A DNA stretch of 64,000 nt from Arthrobacter sp. PsM3 (lineage in GTDB: Bacteria > Actinomycetota > Actinomycetes > Actinomycetales > Micrococcaceae), in the NCBI RefSeq assembly GCF_030433895.1, contig NZ_JARUXE010000007.1, positions 62,001 through 126,000 on the forward strand, written 5' to 3'. The first letter of the stretch is position 1; each line of letters begins with the position of its first letter. The translations under genes and the position numbers were made by a program. Below are positions 1-7,673 of this stretch, in pieces. The notes beneath the pieces are model-generated. The model had not been told where the DNA came from, did no database searches, and saw nothing but the letters and a program-made list of their open reading frames with translations.

Positions 1-346
1 TCGGGTTGGGAAGGCCGGAGCCTTCGCCGGGGTGTCCGGATGCGTAGAGGACGCCGTGGTCGGTGCCGGCGGTGAATCCCATCAGGTCGTTGGTGGCGCC
101 GAGTTTGGCAGCTGGTTGTTTCGTGACGTCGAACAGGCCTTCGTGGGTGGCCAGGAGCACCTGGCCGGTTTCGCTGCTGACGCTCAGACCGTGAACATGG
201 GCGTCAGGCATGGCGGTTCCGGTGCCGGCCGGTGAGGGTCCTGCCGTGCCGGAGGCGGGACTGCATGCCGAGAGGGCGAGGATGAGGCCGGTGCCGGCTG
301 CCAGGATGGTTGCGGCGCGGCGGCGGGGACGGGAGGGACGGGGCAT
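1..346 (-). CDS. BNR-like (F510_1955-type) lipoprotein, N-terminal part, cut by window edge
   Basis: The visible 115 residues are the N-terminus of a secreted lipoprotein: a basic start, a hydrophobic segment, then a lipobox (LALSAC) and an Ala/Pro/Gly-rich linker. The next part (PDAHVHGLSVSSETGQVLLATHEG) opens a repeat of the sialidase/BNR type. The protein is nearly identical to the start of the complete 293-residue gene at 55720-56601, which supports the family call (F510_1955 glycosylhydrolase-like; no catalytic activity is known to me). The start is the ATG at 346, matching that paralogue. It lies downstream of the DUF305 gene in the same order as the second copy, so the set is probably co-transcribed. 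The C-terminal two thirds lie outside the window. Confidence 0.8.
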   Translation of the reverse strand, partial: MPRPSRPRRRAATILAAGTGLILALSACSPASGTAGPSPAGTGTAMPDAHVHGLSVSSETGQVLLATHEGLFDVTKQPAAKLGATNDLMGFTAGTDHGVLYASGHPGEGSGLPNP

Positions 347-425
347 GGGGACTCCAGGGATTCAGGCGGGGCATGGCAAGGGCGATGGCGCCGGCCTGTG
401 AAGGGCCGGCGCCGGAGGACACCGG

Positions 426-1037
426 TCAGAGGGTGGCCAGCAGGTCCTGCATTTCCTTGATTTCGGCTGTCTGGGAGGTCACGATTGCCTTGCTCAGCTG
501 GATGGCGTCGGGGTTTTTGCCTTGGCTGATTTCAGTCTGGGCCATCGCCACGGCGCCCTGGTGGTGGGCGATCATCCCGGTCACGAACAGCTTGGCCGCT
601 TCGCTACCCTGGGCGGTGTCGAGCCTCTTCAAGTCGTCATCGCCCATCATCCCGTCGCCCATGCCATGGCCGGACGCCATCTGGGCCGGTTCGTTCCAGG
701 TCTTGAGCCAGCCCGTCATCTGCTCGATTTCGGGTGCCTGCGCGGCCTTGATCTTGGTCGCGAGCGCGGTGATCCGGGCGTCCATGCCCTGCTTTTTGAG
801 CATCATGTCGCTCATTTCCACGGCCTGGGCGTGGTGCGGGATCATCCCTTGGGTGAACATGGTGTCCGCCGCGTTGTGGTCCGAGGCGGCCGGGGCGGAG
901 CTGGAGGACATCCCCATCCCGGTTTGGCCCATGCCCGGCATGGAGCTGGCAGGTGTAGTTCCGGAGGTCCCGGCGCAGCCCGCGAGGGCTATGACGGAGG
1001 CAAGGCCAAGGGCAGAAAGGGTCAGAGTTTTCTTCAT
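426..1037 (-). CDS. DUF305 copper-associated lipoprotein
   Basis: About 203 residues. A lipoprotein signal (MKKTLTLSALGLASVIALAGC) is followed by a Met/Ser/Gly-rich linker and two DUF305 halves, each with the family's His pair: MIPHHAQAVEMSDMM and MIAHHQGAVAMAQTE. DUF305 is a ferritin-like helical fold found in periplasmic or exported proteins near copper genes; the His/Met-rich helices suggest metal binding (family knowledge plus inference). The ATG at 1037 is preferred because AAAGGA lies about 10 bases upstream; a TTG at 1046 is the alternative. The gene sits between DUF6153 and the BNR-like lipoprotein, the same order as at 55.7-57.9 kb, and its sequence closely matches that paralogue. 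Confidence 0.88.
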   Translation of the reverse strand: MKKTLTLSALGLASVIALAGCAGTSGTTPASSMPGMGQTGMGMSSSSAPAASDHNAADTMFTQGMIPHHAQAVEMSDMMLKKQGMDARITALATKIKAAQAPEIEQMTGWLKTWNEPAQMASGHGMGDGMMGDDDLKRLDTAQGSEAAKLFVTGMIAHHQGAVAMAQTEISQGKNPDAIQLSKAIVTSQTAEIKEMQDLLATL

Positions 1038-1176
1038 GGAGTTCAAGTCCTTTTAAATCATCAAATCGGCGTTGTCGCACGACTGCGGATATAGCGCCAT
1101 AACCGGGCTGAACGGCCGGCAGGTGCGTATCGGGTAAGCGGGGCGCGCCGGGCAGGACACGGCGCAGCGTGGCCGT

Positions 1177-1644
1177 TTACGTCCGGCTGATGGAAAGTTG
1201 GCCCGGAGACGGACTTCGAGGAATGAACCCGTATCCGATGGCGGGGACGCCGGTGGGGGGCCCGCCGCCGGAAGTCAGGGGCGTGGTGCCCGGCGGCGGA
1301 GCTGCCAGTGTCGTGGTCCCGGGAGAAGGGACGCAGTCCCCGCCCATGGAGGACATCATCGTGCACCCACCGCTATCGCCGCACGATGGTCCTGGTGCGT
1401 GCGTGCTACCCGGAGCTGCGGAGGTCCCCTGGATCTTGGTGATGTCCGCGACGTGGCCGGGGTACTCAGGCGCCGGCATGGCATACGGCGCCCCGGTGTC
1501 ATGACCGGCGGCCGCCGCCGGCATGGCGTGCGTGCCGGTCATGACGTGCATACCCAAAATGCCGGCGACGATCACCAGCAATCCCGCGAGAAGGGCACCC
1601 CGGAGGAGAAACGCCGTGGCGCGCCGGGCTGAGATGGCGGTCAT
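1177..1644 (-). CDS. DUF6153 family membrane protein
   Basis: 155 residues. The N-terminus carries one membrane segment (LLAGLLVIVAGILGMHVM), followed by a His/Met/Pro-rich extracellular tail with a short Cys cluster (CGDSGGCTMM, then GGDC). This is the layout of DUF6153, small actinobacterial membrane proteins often found in copper gene sets. The start at 1644 is well supported by AAGGAGG six bases upstream; upstream in-frame sequence to 2088 is an open extension that overlaps the ATPase remnant in another frame and is not part of the gene. A paralogue lies at 57454-57930. A role in binding or sensing copper outside the membrane is inference from the Met/His/Cys content and neighbours. Confidence 0.75.
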   Translation of the reverse strand: MTAISARRATAFLLRGALLAGLLVIVAGILGMHVMTGTHAMPAAAAGHDTGAPYAMPAPEYPGHVADITKIQGTSAAPGSTHAPGPSCGDSGGCTMMSSMGGDCVPSPGTTTLAAPPPGTTPLTSGGGPPTGVPAIGYGFIPRSPSPGQLSISRT

Positions 1645-1706
1645 GGTGTTCCTCCTTCCGTGCGGGCTGGATGGCTTCAAGAATACCGGCCCGGGAGGGC
1701 CCGGGT

Positions 1707-1980
1707 TCAGCGGACCTGGGCGGGATTGAGTTTCAGCCGGCGCAGCAGCTGCGCGTTCAGGGCCACGACGATGGTGGAGGCGGACAGCAGCACGGCCCCG
1801 GCGGCAGGCGAGAGGACGACCCCGGCGAAGGCAAGCACACCGGCGGCCAGCGGGACGGAAATGATGTTGTAGCCGGTGGCCCGGATGAGGTTCTGCCACA
1901 TCTTGCGGTAGCTGGCCCGGGAAAGATCCAGCATCGACAGGACGGCCCGGGGGTCGTTGCCGGCCAGGACGCACCAAAGT
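1707..1980 (-). pseudogene. C-terminal remnant of a CopB-type heavy-metal P-type ATPase
   Basis: About 85 codons match the last part of a CopB-type (P1B-3) ATPase: the post-hinge sequence AGNDPRAVLSMLDLSRASYR, the MWQNLIRATGYN segment before the seventh membrane helix, the SVPLAAGVLAFAGVVLSPA helix and the family tail (STIVVALNAQLLRRLKLNP). The phosphorylation site, ATP-binding domain and metal-site helices are absent, and the sequence before residue AGND (beyond about 1975) has no ATPase resemblance. The gene has therefore lost its 5' nine tenths, probably by recombination near 1975. It lies upstream of DUF6153 and DUF305 in the same direction, so the ancestral operon probably began with a copper-exporting ATPase. 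Confidence 0.8.
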
Positions 1981-2125
1981 GTCACCGCAGTGGAATGATT
2001 TGGCACACCTAGCCTCCGTACGCGGGTTTCGAATCGAAACACGCGCTTCCAACTCGATCATTTTGTTAGCCGGGGTGGCGGTGTTCAAACGGCGGCTTTG
2101 TAGCCCCGGGGCATCGGTTGGGGCC

Positions 2126-2536
2126 TCAGCCGTGGATTGGTTCGCCGGTCATCAGGTGGTCGGCGTGGTTGATGGTTTCGCGGATGAGTCGGACCAGGTG
2201 CCCGTCGTGGAGGTTATAGATGACGTGCCGGCCGTCCTTGCGGGTGTCCACGAGGCCGCTAAGACGCAGTTTGGCCAGGTGCTGGCTGACTACGGTCCGT
2301 GGCGCCCCGGACGCGTCGGCGAGTTCGGTGACGGTCTTGGGGCCGTTGGAGAGTTGCCAGAGCAGGTGCAGGCGAGTGGGTTCGGCGAGCATCCGCAGCG
2401 TCCCGGCAGCGGTGTCGAGCAGCTCCGGGCCCGGAGTGACCAGGTGAGTCAGGGACGGCTCCCCAGTGGCGGGGCTCAACGAGCTGCTAGGGCTCGGCGC
2501 GCTGCTGGGCCGGCTGATCAACGGGTTGCTCCTCAT
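2126..2536 (-). CDS. ArsR/SmtB-family metal-responsive repressor (alpha5 site)
   Basis: 136 residues from ATG 2536, which has AGGAA at good spacing; an in-frame extension to 2596 lies inside the upstream MFS gene. The winged helix is clear: MLAEPTRLHLLWQLSNG, then the recognition helix TVVSQHLAKLRLSGLV and the wing KDGRHVIYNL. In the last helix D111, H113, H124 and H127 form the D-x-H-x10-H-x2-H pattern of the alpha5 metal site of SmtB, CzrA and NmtR, so zinc, cobalt or nickel is the likely ligand. It overlaps the 3' end of the MFS exporter gene by 50 bases and is co-transcribed with it. That suggests an exporter-repressor pair repressing its own operon. Confidence 0.88.
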   Translation of the reverse strand: MRSNPLISRPSSAPSPSSSLSPATGEPSLTHLVTPGPELLDTAAGTLRMLAEPTRLHLLWQLSNGPKTVTELADASGAPRTVVSQHLAKLRLSGLVDTRKDGRHVIYNLHDGHLVRLIRETINHADHLMTGEPIHG

Positions 2537-3767
2537 CGGCTGGTTCCTGGGATGTGGCGGCGGTGTGCGGTGGCCAGGACAGGAATGCACCTGCACTTCC
2601 TATTATCGCAACAATTGTCAAAGTCAGCCCGGCCCAGCCCAGTCCCGCGGCGGCTCCGACCCAGCCGGCCAGCGGGTAGGTCAGGATGTAGCAGGCGTGG
2701 GAGAGGGAGAACTGCGCGGTGAAGACGTACGGCCGGGTTTCCTCGGTGGAGGCATCACGCAGCAGCCGGGACGAGGGCGTGAGGATCGTGGAATTCGCCG
2801 CACCGAGCAGGAACCACAGCCCCAGCAGCGGCCACCACCCCGCGCCACCGACACCCAGGAAGGTCAGGAGCGTGGCGCCGGCCAGCACGGCAGGGATCAC
2901 GGCGGCACCGGTGAGCATCACGGCCCGGTCCCCGAACCGGTCCAGGACCCGGGGTGCTGACAAAGCGACGATCATCGAACCGACCCCGAAGCAGGCCAGG
3001 GCCAGGGCCAGGTCCGTGTCTGGACGGCGTAGGACGTCGCGGACGTAGACCACGGTGTTGACCAGCACCAGAGCCGTCGGGGCTGCGACCACGAGGTTCA
3101 GCGCCAGCAGGGACCGCAGACGCCGGTTGCGCCAGAAGATCCGTGTACCCAGGGTGGTCCGGTGCCAAAGGGACGTCTGCGGCCCCGCCGGCGCTGAAAG
3201 CCGCGGCAGGACCGTGATGGTGACCATGAAGGCCGAGAACAGGAAACCGGCGACTGTGCCGATGAACAGGTTGTTGTAGCTGATCAGCGTCAGCAGCAAG
3301 GCCGCAAGGGCCGGACTGACCAGAGCTTCCATGTCATAGGCCAGCCTGGAAAGGGACAACGCGCGCGCGTAATCCCGTTCATCCTTCAGGATGGTCGGGA
3401 TCAGCGACTGGAAGGCCGGGGTGAAGGTCGCGGAGGCGGACTGCAGCAGGAAGATCACCACGTAGATCTGCCAGGTCTCTGTAATGAACGGCAGAGACAG
3501 TGCCATCGCCGCCCGGATCAGGTCAGCCCCGATCAGCACCGGCTTTTTGGGCAACCGCGCCACCAGTGCGTTGATTACCGGGGCCAGGCCCACGTAGGCG
3601 AGCATCTTGATCGTCAGGGCCGTGCCCAGTACCGCGCCGGCGTTCCGGCCGGCCAGGTCGTAGGCCAGCAGTCCGAGGGCCACCGTGAGCAGGCCCGTGC
3701 CGATCAGGGCCACGATCTGGGCGGCGAACAGCCGCCGGTAGGTCACATTCCGCAGAACATCTAACAT
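2487..3767 (-). CDS. MFS efflux transporter, probably metal (NreB-like)
   Basis: 426 residues with about twelve hydrophobic segments (for example FAAQIVALIGTGLLTVALGLLAY and FLLGAANSTILTPSSRLL), the usual major-facilitator length. The N-terminal half resembles the NreB/enterobactin-exporter-like MFS group; NreB members export nickel. The tail is hydrophilic and Gln/Pro/Glu-rich. Start ATG 3767 has AGGAG nine bases upstream. The overlapping downstream ArsR gene with an alpha5 site supports a metal substrate, probably Ni, Co or Zn, but the substrate is inferred from context only. An inverted repeat at 3784-3807 sits just upstream and may be the operator. The gene is divergent from the KmtR-like regulator at 3917. 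Confidence 0.8.
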   Translation of the reverse strand: MLDVLRNVTYRRLFAAQIVALIGTGLLTVALGLLAYDLAGRNAGAVLGTALTIKMLAYVGLAPVINALVARLPKKPVLIGADLIRAAMALSLPFITETWQIYVVIFLLQSASATFTPAFQSLIPTILKDERDYARALSLSRLAYDMEALVSPALAALLLTLISYNNLFIGTVAGFLFSAFMVTITVLPRLSAPAGPQTSLWHRTTLGTRIFWRNRRLRSLLALNLVVAAPTALVLVNTVVYVRDVLRRPDTDLALALACFGVGSMIVALSAPRVLDRFGDRAVMLTGAAVIPAVLAGATLLTFLGVGGAGWWPLLGLWFLLGAANSTILTPSSRLLRDASTEETRPYVFTAQFSLSHACYILTYPLAGWVGAAAGLGWAGLTLTIVAIIGSAGAFLSWPPHTAATSQEPADEEQPVDQPAQQRAEP

Positions 3768-3783
3768 TCGTCCAACTCCTTTG

Positions 3784-3807
3784 GTGCATAGGTGCGCGTA
3801 TATGCAC
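3784..3807. promoter_or_regulatory. Inverted repeat upstream of MFS exporter, candidate ArsR operator
   Basis: GTGCATA (3784-3790) and TATGCAC (3801-3807) are perfect 7-base inverted arms with a 10-base spacer. The site ends 17 bases upstream of the MFS start codon, in the leader of the ArsR/MFS operon. Position and symmetry suggest a repressor operator; which of the two nearby ArsR proteins binds it cannot be told from sequence. Confidence 0.45.
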
Positions 3808-3908
3808 TGATCATAGACAGCTTCGCCCCGCGTTGTCTCGTTCAGAAGCCGGCTCTCCCGGCGGCCGGTGTCCTGACCGGATTCGGATCAGGTCTGTTTT
3901 ATGGAACA

Positions 3909-3928
3909 ATCTTCATATGAGTGAAGAT
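3909..3928 (+). promoter_or_regulatory. Inverted repeat straddling the KmtR-like start codon, candidate operator
   Basis: ATCTTCA (3909-3915) and TGAAGAT (3922-3928) are perfect 7-base inverted arms with a 6-base spacer; the spacer contains the ATG start codon (3917). The TTCA...TGAA core resembles ArsR/SmtB-family operators. A site over the start codon fits repression of a transcript with a very short leader or none. Autoregulation of the sensor-ATPase operon is inference. Confidence 0.5.
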
Positions 3929-4312
3929 AAGAATCATTGCAGTCTTGATGCCGACAGTCAGTACGTCGAGCTCGCGGTCGAGGTGTTTGCGATGCTCGCG
4001 GACGCTACGCGGGTGCGGATCATCCTGGCACTGCGGGACGGGGAACTGTCCGTGAACCATCTCGCGGACATCATCGATAAGTCCCCGACTGCCGTGTCGC
4101 AGCATCTGGCGAAGCTGCGACTGGGCAGGATCGTAGCTGCCCGGCAGGACGGGACCCGGGTCTTTTACCGGCTTGCCAACGAGCACGCGCGTAAGCTTGT
4201 TGCCGACGCCGTGTTCCAGGCCGAGCATTCCCTCGGCGGTGAGCCGGCGCATCACCGCATCGACATGTCGCGCACGGGGGCGCCGGCCGCGGAAGGGGCG
4301 GTGCGCTCGTGA
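3917..4312 (+). CDS. KmtR-like ArsR-family nickel/cobalt sensor
   Basis: 131 residues from ATG 3917. It aligns along its length, from memory, with Mycobacterium tuberculosis KmtR: VEVFAMLADATRVRIILAL, the recognition helix SPTAVSQHLAKLRLGRIV, the wing RQDGTRVFYRLANEH, then AVFQAEH and AHHR. The five KmtR nickel/cobalt ligands (His88, Glu101, His102, His110, His111) correspond to H90, E103, H104, H112 and H113 here. An upstream in-frame ATG at 3833 exists but lacks homology. The stop overlaps the GTG start of the P1B-4 ATPase, so the two are translationally coupled. KmtR in mycobacteria controls a CDF exporter; here the target is more likely the ATPase downstream. A palindrome over the start suggests autoregulation. 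Confidence 0.85.
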   Translation: MSEDKNHCSLDADSQYVELAVEVFAMLADATRVRIILALRDGELSVNHLADIIDKSPTAVSQHLAKLRLGRIVAARQDGTRVFYRLANEHARKLVADAVFQAEHSLGGEPAHHRIDMSRTGAPAAEGAVRS

Positions 4313-6225
4313 GCCAGACGCTGACCTCCCCGATCGGAGCTGCCACGGGCCGGTCCCTGCCCAAGCCTGCGTCGATTTTCCGTACCGGGGCCCGGCTGCC
4401 CGAAGTCCGGTGGGCCACGGTCGCTTTGGCGCTTTTCCTGGTCGGCGGGGCAGCGCAGCTGGCCGGGGCACCGCCGGTCGTGTGGTGGTCCTTCTATCTG
4501 GCCTGCTACGCGGCCGGCGGCTGGGAACCTGCGCTGTCGGGTTTGCGGGCGCTGCGCGAGAAGTCCCTGGACGTGGACCTGCTGATGATCGTCGCGGCGA
4601 TCGCGGCCGCGGCCATCGGCCAGGTTTTCGACGGGGCCCTGCTGATCGTCATCTTCGCAACATCGGGTGCTCTGGAAGCCCTGGTCACCCAGCGGACAGC
4701 TGACTCCGTCAGTTCCCTGCTGGCCCTGGCGCCGGAACGCGCCACCCGTCTCATCGACGGGACCGGCCTCGAAGAGGAGGTCGACACCGCGGACCTGCAG
4801 GTCGGCGACGTGATTCTGGTGCGCCCGGGTGAACGGATCGGCGCCGACGGCACCGTCATCCGTGGAGTCAGCGAGGTCGACCAGGCCGCGATGACCGGGG
4901 AATCGGTTCCGGTCATCCGGCGCGAAAGCGACGAGGTGCTCTCCGGAACCGTCAACGGCAGCGGTATTCTCTCGGTGCGGGTAGCCAAGGCGGCCAAGGA
5001 CTCGGTGGTCAGCCGCATCGTGACCCTCGTGGAGGAAGCCTCCGCCACCAAAGCGAAGACCCAGCTGTTCATTGAAAAAGTCGAACAGCGCTACTCCGTC
5101 GGTGTCATCGTGGCGACCTTGCTGGTGTTCTTCCTGCCCCTGGCCCTCGGCGAGAGCCTGGAGGCCGCCCTGCTGCGGGCCATCACCTTCATGATCGTTG
5201 CCTCCCCGTGCGCCGTCGTCCTGTCAACCATGCCGCCGCTGCTGGCCGCCATCGCCAACGCCGGACGGCACGGCGTCCTGGTGAAATCAGCCACCGTGAT
5301 GGAGCAGGTCGGACGCACCAACGTCGTCGCCTTCGATAAGACCGGAACCCTCACCGAGGGAACCCCGAAAGTCACCTCCGTCGACTCCCTGGAGGCCACC
5401 CTCACCCCCGCACAGGTCCTGGGGCTGGCGGCCGCCGTCGAACAGTACAGCGAACACCCGCTCGGCCGGGCCATCCTCCGGGACGCACGGGAAAGAAGCC
5501 TCACCGTGGCGCCGGCAGCCGAATTCAAGGCCGTCCCCGGCCAGGGAGTATCAGGCATCGTCCACGGCCGGCAGGTCCGGGTGGAACGGCCCGCCGCGGA
5601 GGCCGATGACAACGTGCCCGGAACCGTCGTTTACGTCACCATCGACGGGAGCACGGCGGGGCGGATCACCCTGGCAGACCGGCTCCGCCCGACCGCGGCC
5701 GCCACAGTCGAACGGCTCCGTCAGATCACGGGAAATCCAGTTCATCTGCTCACCGGAGACAACCACCGCGCCGCAGCCCAGATCGCCGCCGAAACCGGCA
5801 TTGACGACGTCCGCTCGCGCCTGCTGCCCGCTGACAAGGCGGCAGTGGTGCACAGGCTGGAACAGGACGGCCACCGGGTCCTGCTGATCGGCGATGGCGT
5901 CAACGACGCCCCCGCCCTCGCGGCAGCGACCACCGGCATCGCGATGGGACGGCACGGCTCCGACCTCGCCCTGGACACGGCCGATGCCATCATCGTCCGC
6001 GACGAACTCGAAGCCCTGCCGTCACTGATCGCGATCTCAAAGCGGGCACACCGGTTCGTCATCGCCAACCTCGCCATCGCAGCCACCTTCATCACAGTTC
6101 TCGTCACGTGGGACCTGATCTCCACCCTGCCGCTGCCGCTGGCCGTCGCCGGACACGAAGGCTCCACCGTCATCGTTGCCCTCAACGGCCTGCGGCTTCT
6201 ACGCAGCCAGGCCTGGAAAACCTGA
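4309..6225 (+). CDS. P1B-4 heavy-metal-transporting P-type ATPase (CtpD/CoaT-like)
   Basis: 638 residues with all P-type landmarks: actuator TGES (196-199), SPC in transmembrane helix 4 (299-301), phosphorylation site DKTGTLTEG (from D343), a TGDN hinge and GDGVNDAPAL. There is no N-terminal CxxC domain. SPC together with HEGST in the last helix region defines the P1B-4 class, whose members export cobalt, iron, zinc or cadmium (CtpD, CtpJ, CoaT, ZosA). GTG start at 4309 overlaps the sensor's stop codon. A nickel/cobalt-type sensor upstream favours cobalt or nickel; the A-type-like protein downstream could point to iron. It acts in the cytoplasmic membrane. Confidence 0.92.
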   Translation: MSQTLTSPIGAATGRSLPKPASIFRTGARLPEVRWATVALALFLVGGAAQLAGAPPVVWWSFYLACYAAGGWEPALSGLRALREKSLDVDLLMIVAAIAAAAIGQVFDGALLIVIFATSGALEALVTQRTADSVSSLLALAPERATRLIDGTGLEEEVDTADLQVGDVILVRPGERIGADGTVIRGVSEVDQAAMTGESVPVIRRESDEVLSGTVNGSGILSVRVAKAAKDSVVSRIVTLVEEASATKAKTQLFIEKVEQRYSVGVIVATLLVFFLPLALGESLEAALLRAITFMIVASPCAVVLSTMPPLLAAIANAGRHGVLVKSATVMEQVGRTNVVAFDKTGTLTEGTPKVTSVDSLEATLTPAQVLGLAAAVEQYSEHPLGRAILRDARERSLTVAPAAEFKAVPGQGVSGIVHGRQVRVERPAAEADDNVPGTVVYVTIDGSTAGRITLADRLRPTAAATVERLRQITGNPVHLLTGDNHRAAAQIAAETGIDDVRSRLLPADKAAVVHRLEQDGHRVLLIGDGVNDAPALAAATTGIAMGRHGSDLALDTADAIIVRDELEALPSLIAISKRAHRFVIANLAIAATFITVLVTWDLISTLPLPLAVAGHEGSTVIVALNGLRLLRSQAWKT

Positions 6226-6293
6226 CCGGCCGCCCTCCGGTGCCGGCGCCGGCGCCGGCCCCATTAGACAGAGCGAAACAGAAAGGACCACTA

Positions 6294-6728
6294 ATGAACA
6301 CCGGACCCGTGGACGGGCGGACGGTGGTGACGGTGCCCGGACACGGCCGCTTCCACGCCACCGCCGAAGCCCTGGAGATGATCGCCGTGTTCGGCGGCTC
6401 CCTGCACTGCTACCAGGGGTCGGGCGGCTGCCGCGTCCAGGGACTCTACTTCTCCCGGACACGGCCAAAAAAGTACATCGCCTGCGCACTGGACCCCCCT
6501 GCCGAGACGCGCGCGGAGCTGACAATCTCCGTCAGCCACGAACTTGCCCCCCGGCTCGACGGAGCGGTCCTGGACTTCGGCAACTACAACCGCCTGCAAC
6601 GCTTCGTGTGGACCGCCATCCCGGCGGTCAAAGGCCCCCAATGCACCTGTCTGCGGGCCATGGGCAAACCCGCGGGCAAACGCTCACCCTGCCTAGACGA
6701 CATCGGTGTGGGCATAACCGACCTCTGA
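6294..6728 (+). CDS. Small cysteine-containing protein, possible A-type (HesB/IscA-like) Fe-S protein
   Basis: 144 residues, ATG 6294 with GAAAGGA seven bases upstream; it follows the ATPase by 68 bases. I do not recognise it directly. Its layout resembles A-type Fe-S scaffold proteins: an N-terminal AALEM-like helix, a GSGGCRVQGLYF segment where IscA has SGCSGM..Y, a C-terminal LDGAVLDFG strand and a final CxC (QCTC) where IscA has CGCG. Those are the three cysteines that hold the cluster in IscA. Extra cysteines (LHCY, IACALD, SPCLDD) are unlike IscA, and the overall identity is low, so the assignment is inference. If right, an iron link to the P1B-4 pump would follow. Confidence 0.45.
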   Translation: MNTGPVDGRTVVTVPGHGRFHATAEALEMIAVFGGSLHCYQGSGGCRVQGLYFSRTRPKKYIACALDPPAETRAELTISVSHELAPRLDGAVLDFGNYNRLQRFVWTAIPAVKGPQCTCLRAMGKPAGKRSPCLDDIGVGITDL

Positions 6729-6983
6729 CCGCGGCGGTGCCGCTGCCATGACCCACGGATCTCGCGGAGCCGTTGGAATCGGAACACCCGAAGGGGACGC
6801 CGATGCCTACTTCAGGCTCCGAGAGGGCGCCCTCACCGTCGTACCGGGGTCAACATCGATTTGAAACACTCAACCTCAGGACGCACGTACCTTATACGGC
6901 TTAGTTGGCAACAGGGCGCCACCCGGAGTACCAGGCCCTTGGAACGCTAGCGTCGGATATTTCACAAATTCACAAGCCACCCC

Positions 6984-7673
6984 TTATTTGGCGGCGTCGG
7001 TGAGTTTCTGCCGGAAGTCCGCTTCGGTGTTGAGTGTCAGCTTTTGGCCGTTGAGGAAGAAGGTCGGGGTGCCGGTCACTCCCAGCGCCTTGCCGTCGGC
7101 GACGTCTTTGCGGATCCGGTCAATGGTTTTTTCGTCCGCTACGGCGGCGTCGTACTTGGCCAGGTCCAGGCCCAGTTCCTGCGCGTAGGTTCTGAACACG
7201 GGTGCCTGGGAGTCCTGTTTTTCGCCCCATTGCGGCTGGGTGTCGAACATTTTGGTGTACATCTGCTCGTACTTGCCCTGCTGCGCGGCGGCTTCCACGG
7301 CCAGGGCCGCGGTTCCGGAGTTCCGGTGCCCCGGCAGCGGGAAGTAGCGGTTGACGAAGGTGATCCGGTCACCGAATTCCTGCTTCAGTTCCTCCACGAG
7401 CGGCTGCGCTGCCCGGCAGGATTCACATTCGAAGTCCAGGAACTCCACCAGCTGGGCCTTCTCCGTGGCCGGTGTGGTGACCCGGTGGCTGTCCTCACGG
7501 ACCAGCTGCGCGTCGGCCACCGGTGGGGGCGCGGGTTCGGCGGCTTTGGCGGTGGTGAAGACCGCGTACCAGATCACGCCGGCGGTGACGATGACGCCCA
7601 GGAGGATCCAGAGGACCAGACGGACCTTTTTTGCGGGGTCCGGTGGGGCGGGGGCTGCCGTGGTTTGTGTCAT
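6984..7673 (-). CDS. DsbA/thioredoxin-fold protein, membrane-anchored
   Basis: 229 residues from ATG 7673, one base overlapping the CDF gene's stop. One N-terminal membrane helix (VRLVLWILLGVIVTAGVIWYAV) is followed by a DsbA-like (Thioredoxin_4) domain with the redox motif CESC in FLDFECESCRAAQPLVEEL and the cis-proline region VTGTPTFFLNGQ. It should act outside the membrane as a thiol oxidoreductase. It closes an operon of CmtR-like sensor, CDF exporter and this gene, each overlapping the next by one to four bases. Linking a disulfide enzyme to metal export may repair or protect thiols in the presence of cadmium or lead; that is inference. Confidence 0.88.
   Translation of the reverse strand: MTQTTAAPAPPDPAKKVRLVLWILLGVIVTAGVIWYAVFTTAKAAEPAPPPVADAQLVREDSHRVTTPATEKAQLVEFLDFECESCRAAQPLVEELKQEFGDRITFVNRYFPLPGHRNSGTAALAVEAAAQQGKYEQMYTKMFDTQPQWGEKQDSQAPVFRTYAQELGLDLAKYDAAVADEKTIDRIRKDVADGKALGVTGTPTFFLNGQKLTLNTEADFRQKLTDAAK

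Noticed and set aside
310..1056. Long plus-strand open frames over the DUF305 and DUF6153 genes
   Set aside because: They are antisense to genes with signal peptides, domains and good ribosome sites, and their protein text has no domain pattern.
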